A DNA stretch of 64,000 bases, taken from Labrenzia sp. R4_2 (lineage in GTDB: Bacteria; Pseudomonadota; Alphaproteobacteria; Rhizobiales; Stappiaceae). The notes beneath the pieces are model-generated. The model saw only the letters and a program-made list of their open reading frames with translations. It had not been told where the DNA came from and searched no databases. A program made the translations under genes and the position numbers. The stretch lies in assembly GCF_017743865.1 (NCBI RefSeq), contig NZ_JAGHRJ010000001.1, positions 434,001-498,000 on the forward strand, in the 5' to 3' direction. This document shows positions 35,238 to 43,211 of the stretch, in pieces (positions within the stretch are counted from its first letter, which is position 1; each line of letters begins with the position of its first letter).

Positions 35238-37835
35238 ATGAAGGACATTTTTGACGCGTTTGAAAAAGGCCAGAACGAGTTCCTGAACTCCTTGAACGAC
35301 GCCACGGCCTGGGGACCTTCCGAGCGGTTTACGGCACTCCAGGCGCAAGGGACAGAGCTCTCCAACTTAGCCGAGCTCATGGGCCGCGGCCTTTCCAAAC
35401 ATTTTGAGAAGATCACTGCGGATCATAAGGGTCGCTGGCAGCTGGGCCTCGCCGATATGGGCAAGGCGGTTGAAGATCTTACCGATGCACAGCGGGATGG
35501 AACGCTGTTCGATGCATGGCAGTCCTATTGGAAAGATGCGGCACAGCGGGCCGTGCTGACCATGGACGTGTTGCGCCAGCGCGGTGACATCTTTTTGGAA
35601 CACGAAGAAGCAGGATGCCCGCCGGTCTTGATCTACGATTATGACGTGGTCATGGATGGCGCCGATCTGCCGCGACCGTGCTGTTATCAGCTCCTCCGGA
35701 TCAAAGCGCCCGAAGATGGCGAACACCGTGAAATGAAACCTTGGAAACGGCCTTATGTGATCATTGATCCGCGGGCCGGTCACGGGGCAGGCATTGGCGG
35801 TTTCAAACCGGATAGTCAGGTCGGTGTTGCCCTGCGCGACGGCCATCCGGTCTATTTCATTGCCTTCAAACGCATGCCTGAAAAGGGCCAGACGCTGGCC
35901 GATGTGACCCATGCCGAAGCGGCTTTCGTCCGCCGCATCATGGAAGAGCACCCGGACGCGCCGAACCCGATCATCACCGGCAACTGCCAGGGCGGCTGGG
36001 CCACTTTGTTGCTTGCCGCGACCAATCCGGATTTGACAGGGCCGATCGTCTTGAACGGAGCACCGGTTTCAACCTGGGCCGGGCGGGTCGGTGAAAATCC
36101 GATGCGTTACAATGGCGGCATTCTGGGTGGCACCTATAATGCCATGTTCTACTCAGATCTGGGGCACGGCGTCTTCGACGGCGCCGACATCGTCCAGAAT
36201 TTCGAGATGCTGAACCCGGCACGGAACTACTTTGGCAAGTACTATGACCTTTATTCCAAGGTCGACACCGAGCCGCATAGGTTCCTGGAGTTCGAGCGCT
36301 GGTGGGGTGGATATTTCCTTCTCAATGAAGCGGAAATGAAATGGATCGTCGAGCAGCTTTTTGTCGGCAACAAGCTGTCCAAGAACGAGGCCCAGCTGGA
36401 ACCGGGCCGCAACATCGACATCAAGCAGATCCGCGCGCCGATCATTGCCTTTGCCAGCTTCGGCGACAACATCACACCGCCGCAACAGGCTTTGAACTGG
36501 ATCATCGACACCTACTCGGACGAGCGTGAGATCGCGATCCGGGGTCAGCGCATCATTTACATGGTGCATGACCAGGTGGGTCACCTTGGCATCTTCGTGT
36601 CCTCCAAGATCGCGAAAAAGGAACACACCGAGGTCACCTCGACACTCAAGACCATCGAAGCGCTCGCACCGGGTCTTTATGAAATGAAGATCGACGACTT
36701 TGAGGGTGGCCTCATGGAGCGCGAATTCACAGTGTCCTTCCACGAACGCAAGATGGAAGACCTGATGAAGATCGACGATGGCCGCGACGATGAAATTCCG
36801 TTTGCAGCAGTGGCCAGAGCCTCTGAACAGCAGGCTGAATTCTATGATGTGGCAGTGCGCCCATTCGTCCAGGCAGGAGTGACCGAGCAAAGCGCCGAGT
36901 TGCGCCGCAAAACCCATCCTTTGCGGGTTCAGCGCACGATGATGTCGAGCCTCAATCCAATGTTTGGCGGTTTGCCGGGCATGGCGGAACGGATTAAAGA
37001 GGATCGGACGCCGGCAGACGCAAACAATCCTTTCTCTGAAATGGAGCGGGTCAGTGCTGCCATGATCGAACAGTCCCTGGATCTCTTCCGGGACCTCAGG
37101 GACACTTGGTATGAAAATCTCTTCTATACAGTGTGGGGCTCGCCCTACATGCGCTGGTTCGGCCGGACCCATCAGCCGGGCCGCACGTTAAAACGCAAGG
37201 AAGACTTGCGCAGTCTGCCGCCGGTGCAAGCTGCGCTCATGCACATCGAGGAAGGCGGGTTCTGCGAGGCGGTGATCCGGATGCTGATCCTTCTGGCCGA
37301 TAGCCGCGGCAATGTCCGCCGCGACCGGCTCGAACGCTCCGCACGGGTCCTGACCCAGGACGAGCCGTTCAAGTCGCTGTCACCGGATGCGCGCAGCTTC
37401 ATGCTGCAGGAACAAACGCTGATTGTGGAATTTGCCCGCGACCAGGCGATCGAAAGCCTGCCGAAACTGCTGAAGACCAAGGAAGACCGCGAAATGGCCT
37501 CCAAGGTCGTTCGTTATATCCCGGGCGCCATCGATGAGATGACGCCGCATACCCTGGAGATGGTTCAGACTTTCCAAAGTGTGCTTGGTCTGCCGCCCGT
37601 TTCTGAAGACATCACGTCCGATCCGCTGGTCTCCAGTGAAGCAGGTGCGCCGGATGCAGATGGCGACACACCGAAGGTGACGGAGAAGGCAGCGTCCGCG
37701 AGCCCCGCACCCCAAAAGGCCTCAGCGCCCAAACGGGCTGCGCGAAAGGCTCCGGCGAAACCCGCGGCTGCACGCAAACCTGCTCCCCGGAAGCCGCGCA
37801 GCACCGCCGGCAAAAAAGAGGAGCCTGCTGAATAG
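35238..37835 (+). CDS. DUF3141 PhaC-like alpha/beta hydrolase
   Basis: An 865-aa protein annotated in families as DUF3141 and distantly related to polyhydroxyalkanoate synthase. The nucleophile box is GNCQGG (C250), with D410 (ASFGDNITPP) and H449 (HDQVGHLG) completing a PhaC-like Cys-Asp-His triad. A helical region precedes the hydrolase domain, a ~300-residue C-terminal part follows, and the last ~60 residues are a Lys/Ala/Pro tail resembling histone H1 or PhaF-like DNA-binding tails. It starts 9 bp after the FabI-like gene with an AGGAGG ribosome site (ATAGGAGGTTCTC), so co-transcription is near-certain. Synthase activity is unproven. Confidence 0.85.
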   Translation: MKDIFDAFEKGQNEFLNSLNDATAWGPSERFTALQAQGTELSNLAELMGRGLSKHFEKITADHKGRWQLGLADMGKAVEDLTDAQRDGTLFDAWQSYWKDAAQRAVLTMDVLRQRGDIFLEHEEAGCPPVLIYDYDVVMDGADLPRPCCYQLLRIKAPEDGEHREMKPWKRPYVIIDPRAGHGAGIGGFKPDSQVGVALRDGHPVYFIAFKRMPEKGQTLADVTHAEAAFVRRIMEEHPDAPNPIITGNCQGGWATLLLAATNPDLTGPIVLNGAPVSTWAGRVGENPMRYNGGILGGTYNAMFYSDLGHGVFDGADIVQNFEMLNPARNYFGKYYDLYSKVDTEPHRFLEFERWWGGYFLLNEAEMKWIVEQLFVGNKLSKNEAQLEPGRNIDIKQIRAPIIAFASFGDNITPPQQALNWIIDTYSDEREIAIRGQRIIYMVHDQVGHLGIFVSSKIAKKEHTEVTSTLKTIEALAPGLYEMKIDDFEGGLMEREFTVSFHERKMEDLMKIDDGRDDEIPFAAVARASEQQAEFYDVAVRPFVQAGVTEQSAELRRKTHPLRVQRTMMSSLNPMFGGLPGMAERIKEDRTPADANNPFSEMERVSAAMIEQSLDLFRDLRDTWYENLFYTVWGSPYMRWFGRTHQPGRTLKRKEDLRSLPPVQAALMHIEEGGFCEAVIRMLILLADSRGNVRRDRLERSARVLTQDEPFKSLSPDARSFMLQEQTLIVEFARDQAIESLPKLLKTKEDREMASKVVRYIPGAIDEMTPHTLEMVQTFQSVLGLPPVSEDITSDPLVSSEAGAPDADGDTPKVTEKAASASPAPQKASAPKRAARKAPAKPAAARKPAPRKPRSTAGKKEEPAE

Positions 37836-37972
37836 TAAGTGGGCTTTGATGGTGTAAGGCAAGACATGGATGCGTTCTCGCAGACCTCCAACTACAGTCT
37901 GAGTTAGGCACATGGGTCGGCGTCTGTGTGAACACTCAAGCTTTATGTTTGGGCAATTAACTCATTGTCTAA

Positions 37973-38007
37973 GCGCGGTTAGGTGAAAGCACCGTACCTA
38001 ACTGCGC
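37973..38007. terminator. Terminator between DUF3141 and small membrane protein genes
   Basis: A 12-bp stem with one G-T wobble (GCGCGGTTAGGT, arms 37973-37984 and 37996-38007) encloses an 11-nt loop. It lies between convergent genes and could serve both. T-rich flanks are short. Confidence 0.65.
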
Positions 38008-38015
38008 CTTGTCAT

Positions 38016-38384
38016 TTATCGCTTATTTTCTCTTTTGAGCTTGGCCTTCAACGCACGATAAAGCTGTTTGTTTTCTTCATACTGACGTGCCTGTGTGACT
38101 TCGATGAACAGCAACGTGGCAACTGCTCCCATCAACGCCGCGCCCATTTCAAAAATCAAATCGACAACTACATCCGAAACAAAGCTCCCACCGGGAATAT
38201 CTTCAAACAGATACGGGATTGCTTTTGAGACGGTCACGAGCGTCACAGCGACCAAAACGATGAAACCGATCATCTTTTTGCGGACTGTTTCCCTGTTGAG
38301 GAGCTCATGAATTTCGTCAGGATTCTCGCGATAGTAGGCGATTTCCTCTTCGCTTAGAGCATCCAAGGGGTTTCTGTTTTTCAA
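38016..38384 (-). CDS. Small two-helix membrane protein
   Basis: A 122-aa protein not recognised. It has an acidic N-terminal segment (LSEEEIAYYRENPDEIHELLN), two predicted helices (about 38-60 and 70-92), and a basic tail rich in Lys/Arg (ALKAKLKRENKR). The start is a TTG at 38384 with an AGGGA-like ribosome site; no ATG lies upstream. The gene is slightly AT-richer than its surroundings. It shares a terminator region with the convergent DUF3141 gene. Confidence 0.65.
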   Translation of the reverse strand: MKNRNPLDALSEEEIAYYRENPDEIHELLNRETVRKKMIGFIVLVAVTLVTVSKAIPYLFEDIPGGSFVSDVVVDLIFEMGAALMGAVATLLFIEVTQARQYEENKQLYRALKAKLKRENKR

Positions 38385-38505
38385 GCCAGTGTTTCCCTGC
38401 CACTCAATATCAAGATTTTGCGCTCATCGCGCAGAAGGCCGTACTTCAGGTAACGGTTGTGTTCCCCAATCTAGGCAAATTCAAACGTTCAGTCGATGGC
38501 CGATG

Positions 38506-39078
38506 TCACCGGAGATCCTTATAGAACACGGTCGTTGCATCAAGATCGCCATGGCTGCCATAGGCGTAGTCCGGTATGATGCCGACTTTCTGATAGCCGC
38601 AGGTCGGGTAGAGGTGTTCTGCCCGATCGCCCGTGACCGTATCAAGCACGAGCAGCCAGCGCCCCAGCGAGAGCGCCAGATCGTCAATCGCGGCCATAAG
38701 TTTCCGGGCAATACCTTTCCTCCGATGGTCCGGGTGCACCATGAGTTTTGCCACTTCCGCCCGGTGCGGGCCGTTGTCCTGCGGGGCAAGGCAGAGCATC
38801 ACCACTCCGGCAATGTTGTTTTCTTCGCGCGCAATGATCATGTATGCCGCGCCACGTGCAATATCATCAAGGCGAGAACGCCAAAACTGATCGGCTTTCT
38901 CTGAGCTTAATGGAAGTATGAAGCCGATCCCGGCGCCATCTTCGACACAGCTTTTCAGAAGTGCGCCGAGGTCTGAGAGAACCGCATTCGCATCTTCTGC
39001 TGTGAGCAAATGAATGGGCGCGTGCGGTATAAACTGCGGCATGGTTTGTTCTGATCTTTTGGGCGTTTTTTCTGTCAT
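38506..39078 (-). CDS. GNAT-family N-acetyltransferase
   Basis: A 190-aa acetyltransferase. The acetyl-CoA motif is KLMVHPDHRRKGIARKLM, and LLVLDTVTGDRAEHLYPTCGYQKVG is the typical C-terminal strand and helix. Its ATG overlaps the XRE-cupin stop (ATGA), so the two form one operon and are probably co-regulated. Such GNAT/XRE-cupin pairs recur in proteobacteria; the substrate is unknown. Confidence 0.9.
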   Translation of the reverse strand: MTEKTPKRSEQTMPQFIPHAPIHLLTAEDANAVLSDLGALLKSCVEDGAGIGFILPLSSEKADQFWRSRLDDIARGAAYMIIAREENNIAGVVMLCLAPQDNGPHRAEVAKLMVHPDHRRKGIARKLMAAIDDLALSLGRWLLVLDTVTGDRAEHLYPTCGYQKVGIIPDYAYGSHGDLDATTVFYKDLR

Positions 39079-39626
39079 GGGGTAATCACCGTCAGGAGAT
39101 AACGTGCTGGCTCGGAGCCGGTCGCGTGATAGGCATTGGGGGTGTTCAGCCGGAAGCGGAGACAGTCACCTGGGGCGAGGTCATGCCGTGTGTCCCCAAG
39201 AGCAACAGTGAGCGCACCGGACAGAAGTACAAGGTGATGCTCAAGATCGGGAAGGGGCGGGGCCGCATAGGATATGATGGCACCGGCTGGAAGCGTTCCC
39301 TCAACGACACTGCCTCGGAAACCGGAGATCGCCGGGGACACACTGCGCCGCTGAAACCCGGTTTCCGGATCCCTCCAGACCGGTTGGTCGGTGTGTTCAA
39401 GCTTTGCATCATGCGCCGCTGCACCGAAGCCAAAAAGATCGGCAACAGATATGCCAAACGCGGTCGCCAAGCGCCCGAGTGCAGCTGCGGTCGGACTGGT
39501 GTCGCTCCGCTCAATACGGGAAAGGGTTGCCCGGCTGATGCCGGATTTTTCCGCCAATTCATCCAGCGACAATCCCTTCGCCTTGCGCAGGCCAATTAGG
39601 CGTTGTGCGAGATCCTGATCGTTCAT
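39075..39626 (-). CDS. XRE-family regulator with cupin domain
   Basis: A 183-aa regulator. The N-terminal HTH_3 (LIGLRKAKGLSLDELAEKSGISRATLSRIERSDTSPTAAALGRLATAFG) is followed by a C-terminal cupin (about 105-180, with HHLVLLSGALTVALGD) that senses a small ligand. It is the first gene of a two-gene operon with a GNAT. The promoter carries two overlapping 16-bp palindromes, pointing to autoregulation. Confidence 0.93.
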   Translation of the reverse strand: MNDQDLAQRLIGLRKAKGLSLDELAEKSGISRATLSRIERSDTSPTAAALGRLATAFGISVADLFGFGAAAHDAKLEHTDQPVWRDPETGFQRRSVSPAISGFRGSVVEGTLPAGAIISYAAPPLPDLEHHLVLLSGALTVALGDTRHDLAPGDCLRFRLNTPNAYHATGSEPARYLLTVITP

Positions 39627-39641
39627 ACCAACCCCTCAATA

Positions 39642-39666
39642 ATGAGAATATTCTCATATATGAGAA
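39642..39666. promoter_or_regulatory. Overlapping double operator of XRE-cupin gene
   Basis: Two perfect 16-bp palindromes overlap: ATGAGAATATTCTCAT (39642-39657) and TTCTCATATATGAGAA (39651-39666). They make three alternating half-sites (TGAGAA, TTCTCA, TGAGAA) 15 bp upstream of the regulator start. The centres are 9 bp apart, so two dimers cannot sit independently. Confidence 0.8.
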
Positions 39667-39681
39667 ATTCGGGGTCGCCAA

Positions 39682-39715
39682 CAAAAAAAACCAATGCGCT
39701 GGAGTGGCGCATTGG
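39682..39715 (-). terminator. Intrinsic terminator after the rhodanese gene
   Basis: On the minus strand a perfect 9-bp stem (CCAATGCGC and complement, arms 39691-39699 and 39707-39715) with a 7-nt loop is followed by a T run. It lies 46 bp past the rhodanese stop. Confidence 0.9.
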
Positions 39716-39761
39716 CTGCATGTCGATTTCACAGTTGATTGAGGCAGGTGCAGTCTTTGGC

Positions 39762-40337
39762 TTAGAACATGTCTTCCGCTGTTGTCAGACCAAGAACCAT
39801 CCAGTCCTGCATCCCGCCGCGGTAGTAAAAGATTTTTGCGACCGGATAACCCTCCCGCGCCATGGCCTTGATGGCAACGGGGCTTTGTGGACAGGCCGGA
39901 CCGTTACAGAAGGCGATGACGTTTTCTGCTGCCGCGCACTCCCAAGCGCCTTGTTCGCCCTCGCAGCCGAGTTCATCAAGACGCATGGCGACTTCCGTGT
40001 AAGGGATATGAATGCTGCCCGGGATCGTTGCTTGCGTCCGCCACTCCATCGTCCGCATATCAACGACCTTGGCGGTGCCGGACTTCAAGGCTTCGATGAC
40101 TTCCAGTTCGCCGACTGGTGTCACGCCCGGAAGCGGAACCATCGGCTGCAGGACGCCGCCAATAAGGGCTGCTTCCGTTTTGGAGCGGGTGATATCGACC
40201 GCGCCCTCGTCGGTTTGGATCGTGACGACTGTATCGTCGCCGGAAATCTTCAGATCGCCTTCCGCGAATGCTGGGCCGTTGCCGGTCAGTGCCAGTATCA
40301 AAAACGCAGCTGATAGTGATAGAAAATTCTTGCGCAT
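39762..40337 (-). CDS. Exported rhodanese-like protein
   Basis: A 191-aa periplasmic protein. A Sec signal (cleavage near AFA|EGD, residue 25) precedes a single rhodanese domain with VVDMRTMEWR and IPGSIHIPY. The active-site loop is C144-N-G-P-A-C149, with a second Cys. A thiol-oxidoreductase or sulfur-transfer role is possible; the substrate is unknown. The start is ATG 40337 with GGGAGGA; the longer frame from 40466 is not needed. The gene is monocistronic, with a terminator below. Confidence 0.88.
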   Translation of the reverse strand: MRKNFLSLSAAFLILALTGNGPAFAEGDLKISGDDTVVTIQTDEGAVDITRSKTEAALIGGVLQPMVPLPGVTPVGELEVIEALKSGTAKVVDMRTMEWRTQATIPGSIHIPYTEVAMRLDELGCEGEQGAWECAAAENVIAFCNGPACPQSPVAIKAMAREGYPVAKIFYYRGGMQDWMVLGLTTAEDMF

Positions 40338-40420
40338 AATATCCTCCCGTTTCCGTATCGAACGGACATATTTTAACATATGCGTATTTTTGAATATTTT
40401 TCTCAATGGCGCAAGCACCA

Positions 40421-40450
40421 AAGAAAAACCGGGCACTTTTTGGTGCCCGG
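40421..40450 (-). terminator. Intrinsic terminator after fabF
   Basis: On the minus strand an 8-bp stem (CCGGGCAC and complement, arms 40429-40436 and 40443-40450) with a 6-nt loop is followed by TTTTTCTT. It lies just past the fabF stop. Confidence 0.9.
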
Positions 40451-40474
40451 CTTGGCCTTGTCCCAAATCGGGTC

Positions 40475-41737
40475 TCAGATGCGCGAGAAGACTGCGCTTG
40501 CGTTCACTCCGCCGAACCCGAAACCGTTGGTCAGGACGTGGTCGACCTGGCGGCTGATGGCCTTGTCCGGCACCAGTTCAAACTTGGTCATTGCGTCATC
40601 CGGATCGAGCAGGTTGCGGGACGGAGGCAGCTGACCGGTTGTCAGCGCCTTCACGCAAGCAATGGCTTCTACCGCACCTGCTGCGCCCAAGAGATGGCCG
40701 AACATCGATTTGGAGGACGATACGGCAAGATCCTTGCCGCGGCCTTCAAACACGGTATTCAGTGAGGCGACTTCTGCTGCATCACCAACCGGTGTCGACG
40801 TGGAGTGGGCATTGACATAGCCAATGTCCGAGGAGGTCAGATTGGATGCGGCAAGAGCTTGCTGCATGGCGCGCAAGCCGCCTTCTCCATCCGGTGGGGA
40901 GGCCGTAACGTGATAGGCGTCTGCTGCGGTTCCATAGCCCGCCAGCTCCACAAGGATGTTGGCGCCGCGGGCTTTGGCGTGCTCATAATCCTCCAGCACC
41001 AGAATACCGGCGCCTTCCCCCATGATGAATCCATCCCGATCCTGATCGAACGGCCGGGACGCGTGTTCGGGATCGTCGTTGCGCTTGGAGGACATCGCCT
41101 TGGCCGCGCAAAAACCGGCATAGGACACGCGGTCGATACAGGCTTCTGTGCCGCCTGCAATCATCACATCTGCCTCGCCGGCCCGGATGATGCGCGCTGC
41201 ATCCCCAAGAGCTTGGAGACTGGCGGCGCAGGCTGTCACCGGCGCACCGATCGGTCCCTTCAAGCCATGGCGGATCGACACCTGGCCGGCCGCCAGGTTC
41301 GCCAGAAACGAGGGGACGAGGAAAGGGGAAGCGCGGCGCGGGCCTTTTTCATCCACAAGGCGCGTTCCACCGGTCATGGCCGGAAATCCGCCAACACCTG
41401 TTCCGATGATGATGCCCGTCCGTGTCTTTTGCAGGTCGGTTTCTGGTGTCCAGCCGGCTTGCGCAAGAGCTTCTCCGGTGGCCGCGAGGGCAAAGTGAAT
41501 GAAACGGTCCGTACGCCGTTGTTCGCGGGCGTCGAGTGCGGCATCAACATCAAAACCGAATTCGTCTTCATCAATTGAAGGAACTTCCCCGGCGATCTGA
41601 CAGGCGAGATCATTGGCATCGAATTTCGTGATCCGCCGGATACCGTTGGCGCCTTCGATTATGCGCGACCAGAAACCATCGACACCGGTTCCAATAGGGG
41701 ACACGACACCCAATCCCGTTACGACCACTCGTCTCAT
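40475..41737 (-). CDS. fabF: Beta-ketoacyl-ACP synthase II
   Basis: A 420-aa condensing enzyme that elongates acyl-ACP with malonyl-ACP. The Cys-His-His triad is C170 (VTACAASL), H311 (NAHSTSTP) and H348 (SMFGHLLGAAG); the N-terminus MRRVVVTGLGVVSPIG is typical. Note NAHS rather than the usual NAHG. ATG 41737 has AGGAGA; the frame opens at 41758. It lies 89 bp downstream of marR on the same strand, with a palindrome almost identical to the marR operator in between. It is not in the usual fabD-fabG-acpP-fabF cluster, so it may be a dedicated paralogue. Confidence 0.93.
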   Translation of the reverse strand: MRRVVVTGLGVVSPIGTGVDGFWSRIIEGANGIRRITKFDANDLACQIAGEVPSIDEDEFGFDVDAALDAREQRRTDRFIHFALAATGEALAQAGWTPETDLQKTRTGIIIGTGVGGFPAMTGGTRLVDEKGPRRASPFLVPSFLANLAAGQVSIRHGLKGPIGAPVTACAASLQALGDAARIIRAGEADVMIAGGTEACIDRVSYAGFCAAKAMSSKRNDDPEHASRPFDQDRDGFIMGEGAGILVLEDYEHAKARGANILVELAGYGTAADAYHVTASPPDGEGGLRAMQQALAASNLTSSDIGYVNAHSTSTPVGDAAEVASLNTVFEGRGKDLAVSSSKSMFGHLLGAAGAVEAIACVKALTTGQLPPSRNLLDPDDAMTKFELVPDKAISRQVDHVLTNGFGFGGVNASAVFSRI

Positions 41738-41764
41738 TGCGCTCTCCTGTAGTTGCAAAGGTTT

Positions 41765-41776
41765 GTGTAATTACAC
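41765..41776. promoter_or_regulatory. MarR-type palindrome in the fabF promoter
   Basis: The perfect 12-bp palindrome GTGTAATTACAC lies 28 bp upstream of the fabF start. It fits the same GTGYAATTRCAC consensus as the site before marR at 42257-42270. Confidence 0.75.
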
Positions 41777-41826
41777 TTTTGAAGTCGGCCTGAACCAAAT
41801 CTCGAGGATATTGGCAGTTGTTTCGG

Positions 41827-42246
41827 TTAGAGTTGTGACAGGCGTTTCATCAGCCGGACAGAAGTCAAAAAGTCTTCTTCTCCGAGCAGATCCTTGACAT
41901 GCTCCTGGGCATCGCGCCAAAGCGGGAGGGCATTTTCAATTAACAAGTTGCCTTGCTCTGTGATGCTGAAGGCCTTGCCCCTGGCATCGGCGGCAGGCCG
42001 TGAGATCAGAAAGCCCTTCTTTTCCAGGAGCGCCACGTTCCGAACCAGAGTCGTGCGCTCCATGGAAAGGCGTTCCGCCAGTTCTGCCGTGGTTGCGCCG
42101 TCGTGCTCCCGAACCGTTACCAGAACGGAAAACTGACCCGATGTGAAGCCGGCTTTGCGGGCCATCTGATCATAATAGCGGCTGACTGCGCGCGCAGCTT
42201 TGCGGGCGTTGGTCAACACGCACAAGGAAAAGTCATCGTCGGACAT
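41827..42246 (-). CDS. MarR-family regulator
   Basis: A 139-aa winged-helix regulator. The recognition region (ATTAELAERLSMERTTLVRNVALLEKKGFLIS) and wing are canonical MarR. Its own gap carries the palindrome TGTGCAATTGCACA, and a matching site precedes fabF downstream, so it probably controls both. A recalled parallel is FabT, a MarR protein regulating fatty-acid synthesis in Firmicutes. Ligand unknown; an acyl-ACP is a natural guess. Confidence 0.92.
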   Translation of the reverse strand: MSDDDFSLCVLTNARKAARAVSRYYDQMARKAGFTSGQFSVLVTVREHDGATTAELAERLSMERTTLVRNVALLEKKGFLISRPAADARGKAFSITEQGNLLIENALPLWRDAQEHVKDLLGEEDFLTSVRLMKRLSQL

Positions 42247-42256
42247 TTGTCCTTAA

Positions 42257-42270
42257 TGTGCAATTGCACA
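42257..42270. promoter_or_regulatory. MarR operator in the marR/hdeD-like divergent gap
   Basis: The perfect 14-bp palindrome TGTGCAATTGCACA lies 11 bp upstream of the marR start, in the gap shared with the divergent HdeD-like gene. It matches the fabF-promoter site at consensus GTGYAATTRCAC. Confidence 0.8.
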
Positions 42271-42383
42271 GTTTTTGTCAAGCATTCAAATTCCGAGATT
42301 TCTATGTCTGGCGTCATCAGCGGTTTGCGAAATTGATGCAAATGGTTATCGTCGTCAGCGATGTTATTTTTAAGGAGGTTCCG

Positions 42384-42947
42384 ATGAGCGATGCAGTTCA
42401 GTCACTTGAAGACATGAAAACCAAGATCCAGGAAAACTGGGGCTGGTTTCTGGCGTTGGGGATCGCGCTCGTTCTCGGAGGCATGATCCTGATCGCCGCT
42501 CCGCTTGCAACCTCGATTGCGGTCACGATCCTGATTGCAGCTGTTTTGTTTGTCGGCGGCCTCGTCCAGATCTATCAGGCCTTCAAGACTCAGGGCACGG
42601 CCGCATTCATCTGGAATATGATCACAGGCGTCATTGCAGTGATCGGCGGCATTGTCATCTATGTGAACCCGCTCGCCGGGACACTTGCGCTGACGCTTGT
42701 CATTGCAGCGATTTTTGCAGCTCAGGGCATCAGCCAGATCGTCATGGCTTTCAAGCTCAAGCCGCATGAAGGCTGGGTTTGGGTACTGATTGCCGGTGTG
42801 GTTTCATTAGCGGCTGGGGTCATGATCTGGATGGACCTGCCGGGCTCGGCCGCTTGGGCGCTTGGGCTGATTGCAGGTATCTCCGTCTTGATCAATGGCT
42901 GGAGTTACATCGCTATTGCTTTGGCTGCGCGGGCCTCAAAGTCCTGA
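42384..42947 (+). CDS. HdeD-family (DUF308) membrane protein
   Basis: A 187-aa protein with six predicted helices of the HdeD/DUF308 type, built as three related two-helix hairpins (for example GIALVLGGMILIAAPLATS and VVSLAAGVMIWMDLPGS). E. coli HdeD is an acid-stress membrane protein; function here is inferred. ATG 42384 has AAGGAGG; the frame opens at 42258. It diverges from marR across the 14-bp MarR palindrome, so co-regulation is possible. A hairpin follows. Confidence 0.88.
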   Translation: MSDAVQSLEDMKTKIQENWGWFLALGIALVLGGMILIAAPLATSIAVTILIAAVLFVGGLVQIYQAFKTQGTAAFIWNMITGVIAVIGGIVIYVNPLAGTLALTLVIAAIFAAQGISQIVMAFKLKPHEGWVWVLIAGVVSLAAGVMIWMDLPGSAAWALGLIAGISVLINGWSYIAIALAARASKS

Positions 42948-42978
42948 AGCAACTTGCGGATATCACAGGTTAACACCT

Positions 42979-43008
42979 TCGCCCGGCAAAATATCTCTTG
43001 CCGGGCGA
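42979..43008 (+). terminator. Hairpin after HdeD-like gene
   Basis: A perfect 11-bp stem (TCGCCCGGCAA and complement, arms 42979-42989 and 42998-43008) with an 8-nt loop lies 32 bp past the stop. There is no long T run, but it is a likely terminator. Confidence 0.7.
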
Positions 43009-43211
43009 GTGCTTTGATGTAGCTTATTGCCGATTGAAATCGCAGGCTGAGCCTGCAAGTTGGCTTTGAAAGATGATTGCAGTTGTTGGGCGGATGCCCG
43101 GACAGCCTCATAACAAAGCGCACTGGTGGTGGCCGCCCCCCGCCAGCCAATGACGTTTGTGCGGCCGATGCCGCAGCTTTGATTTCAATACAACGTCAGT
43201 GGACAACACTC

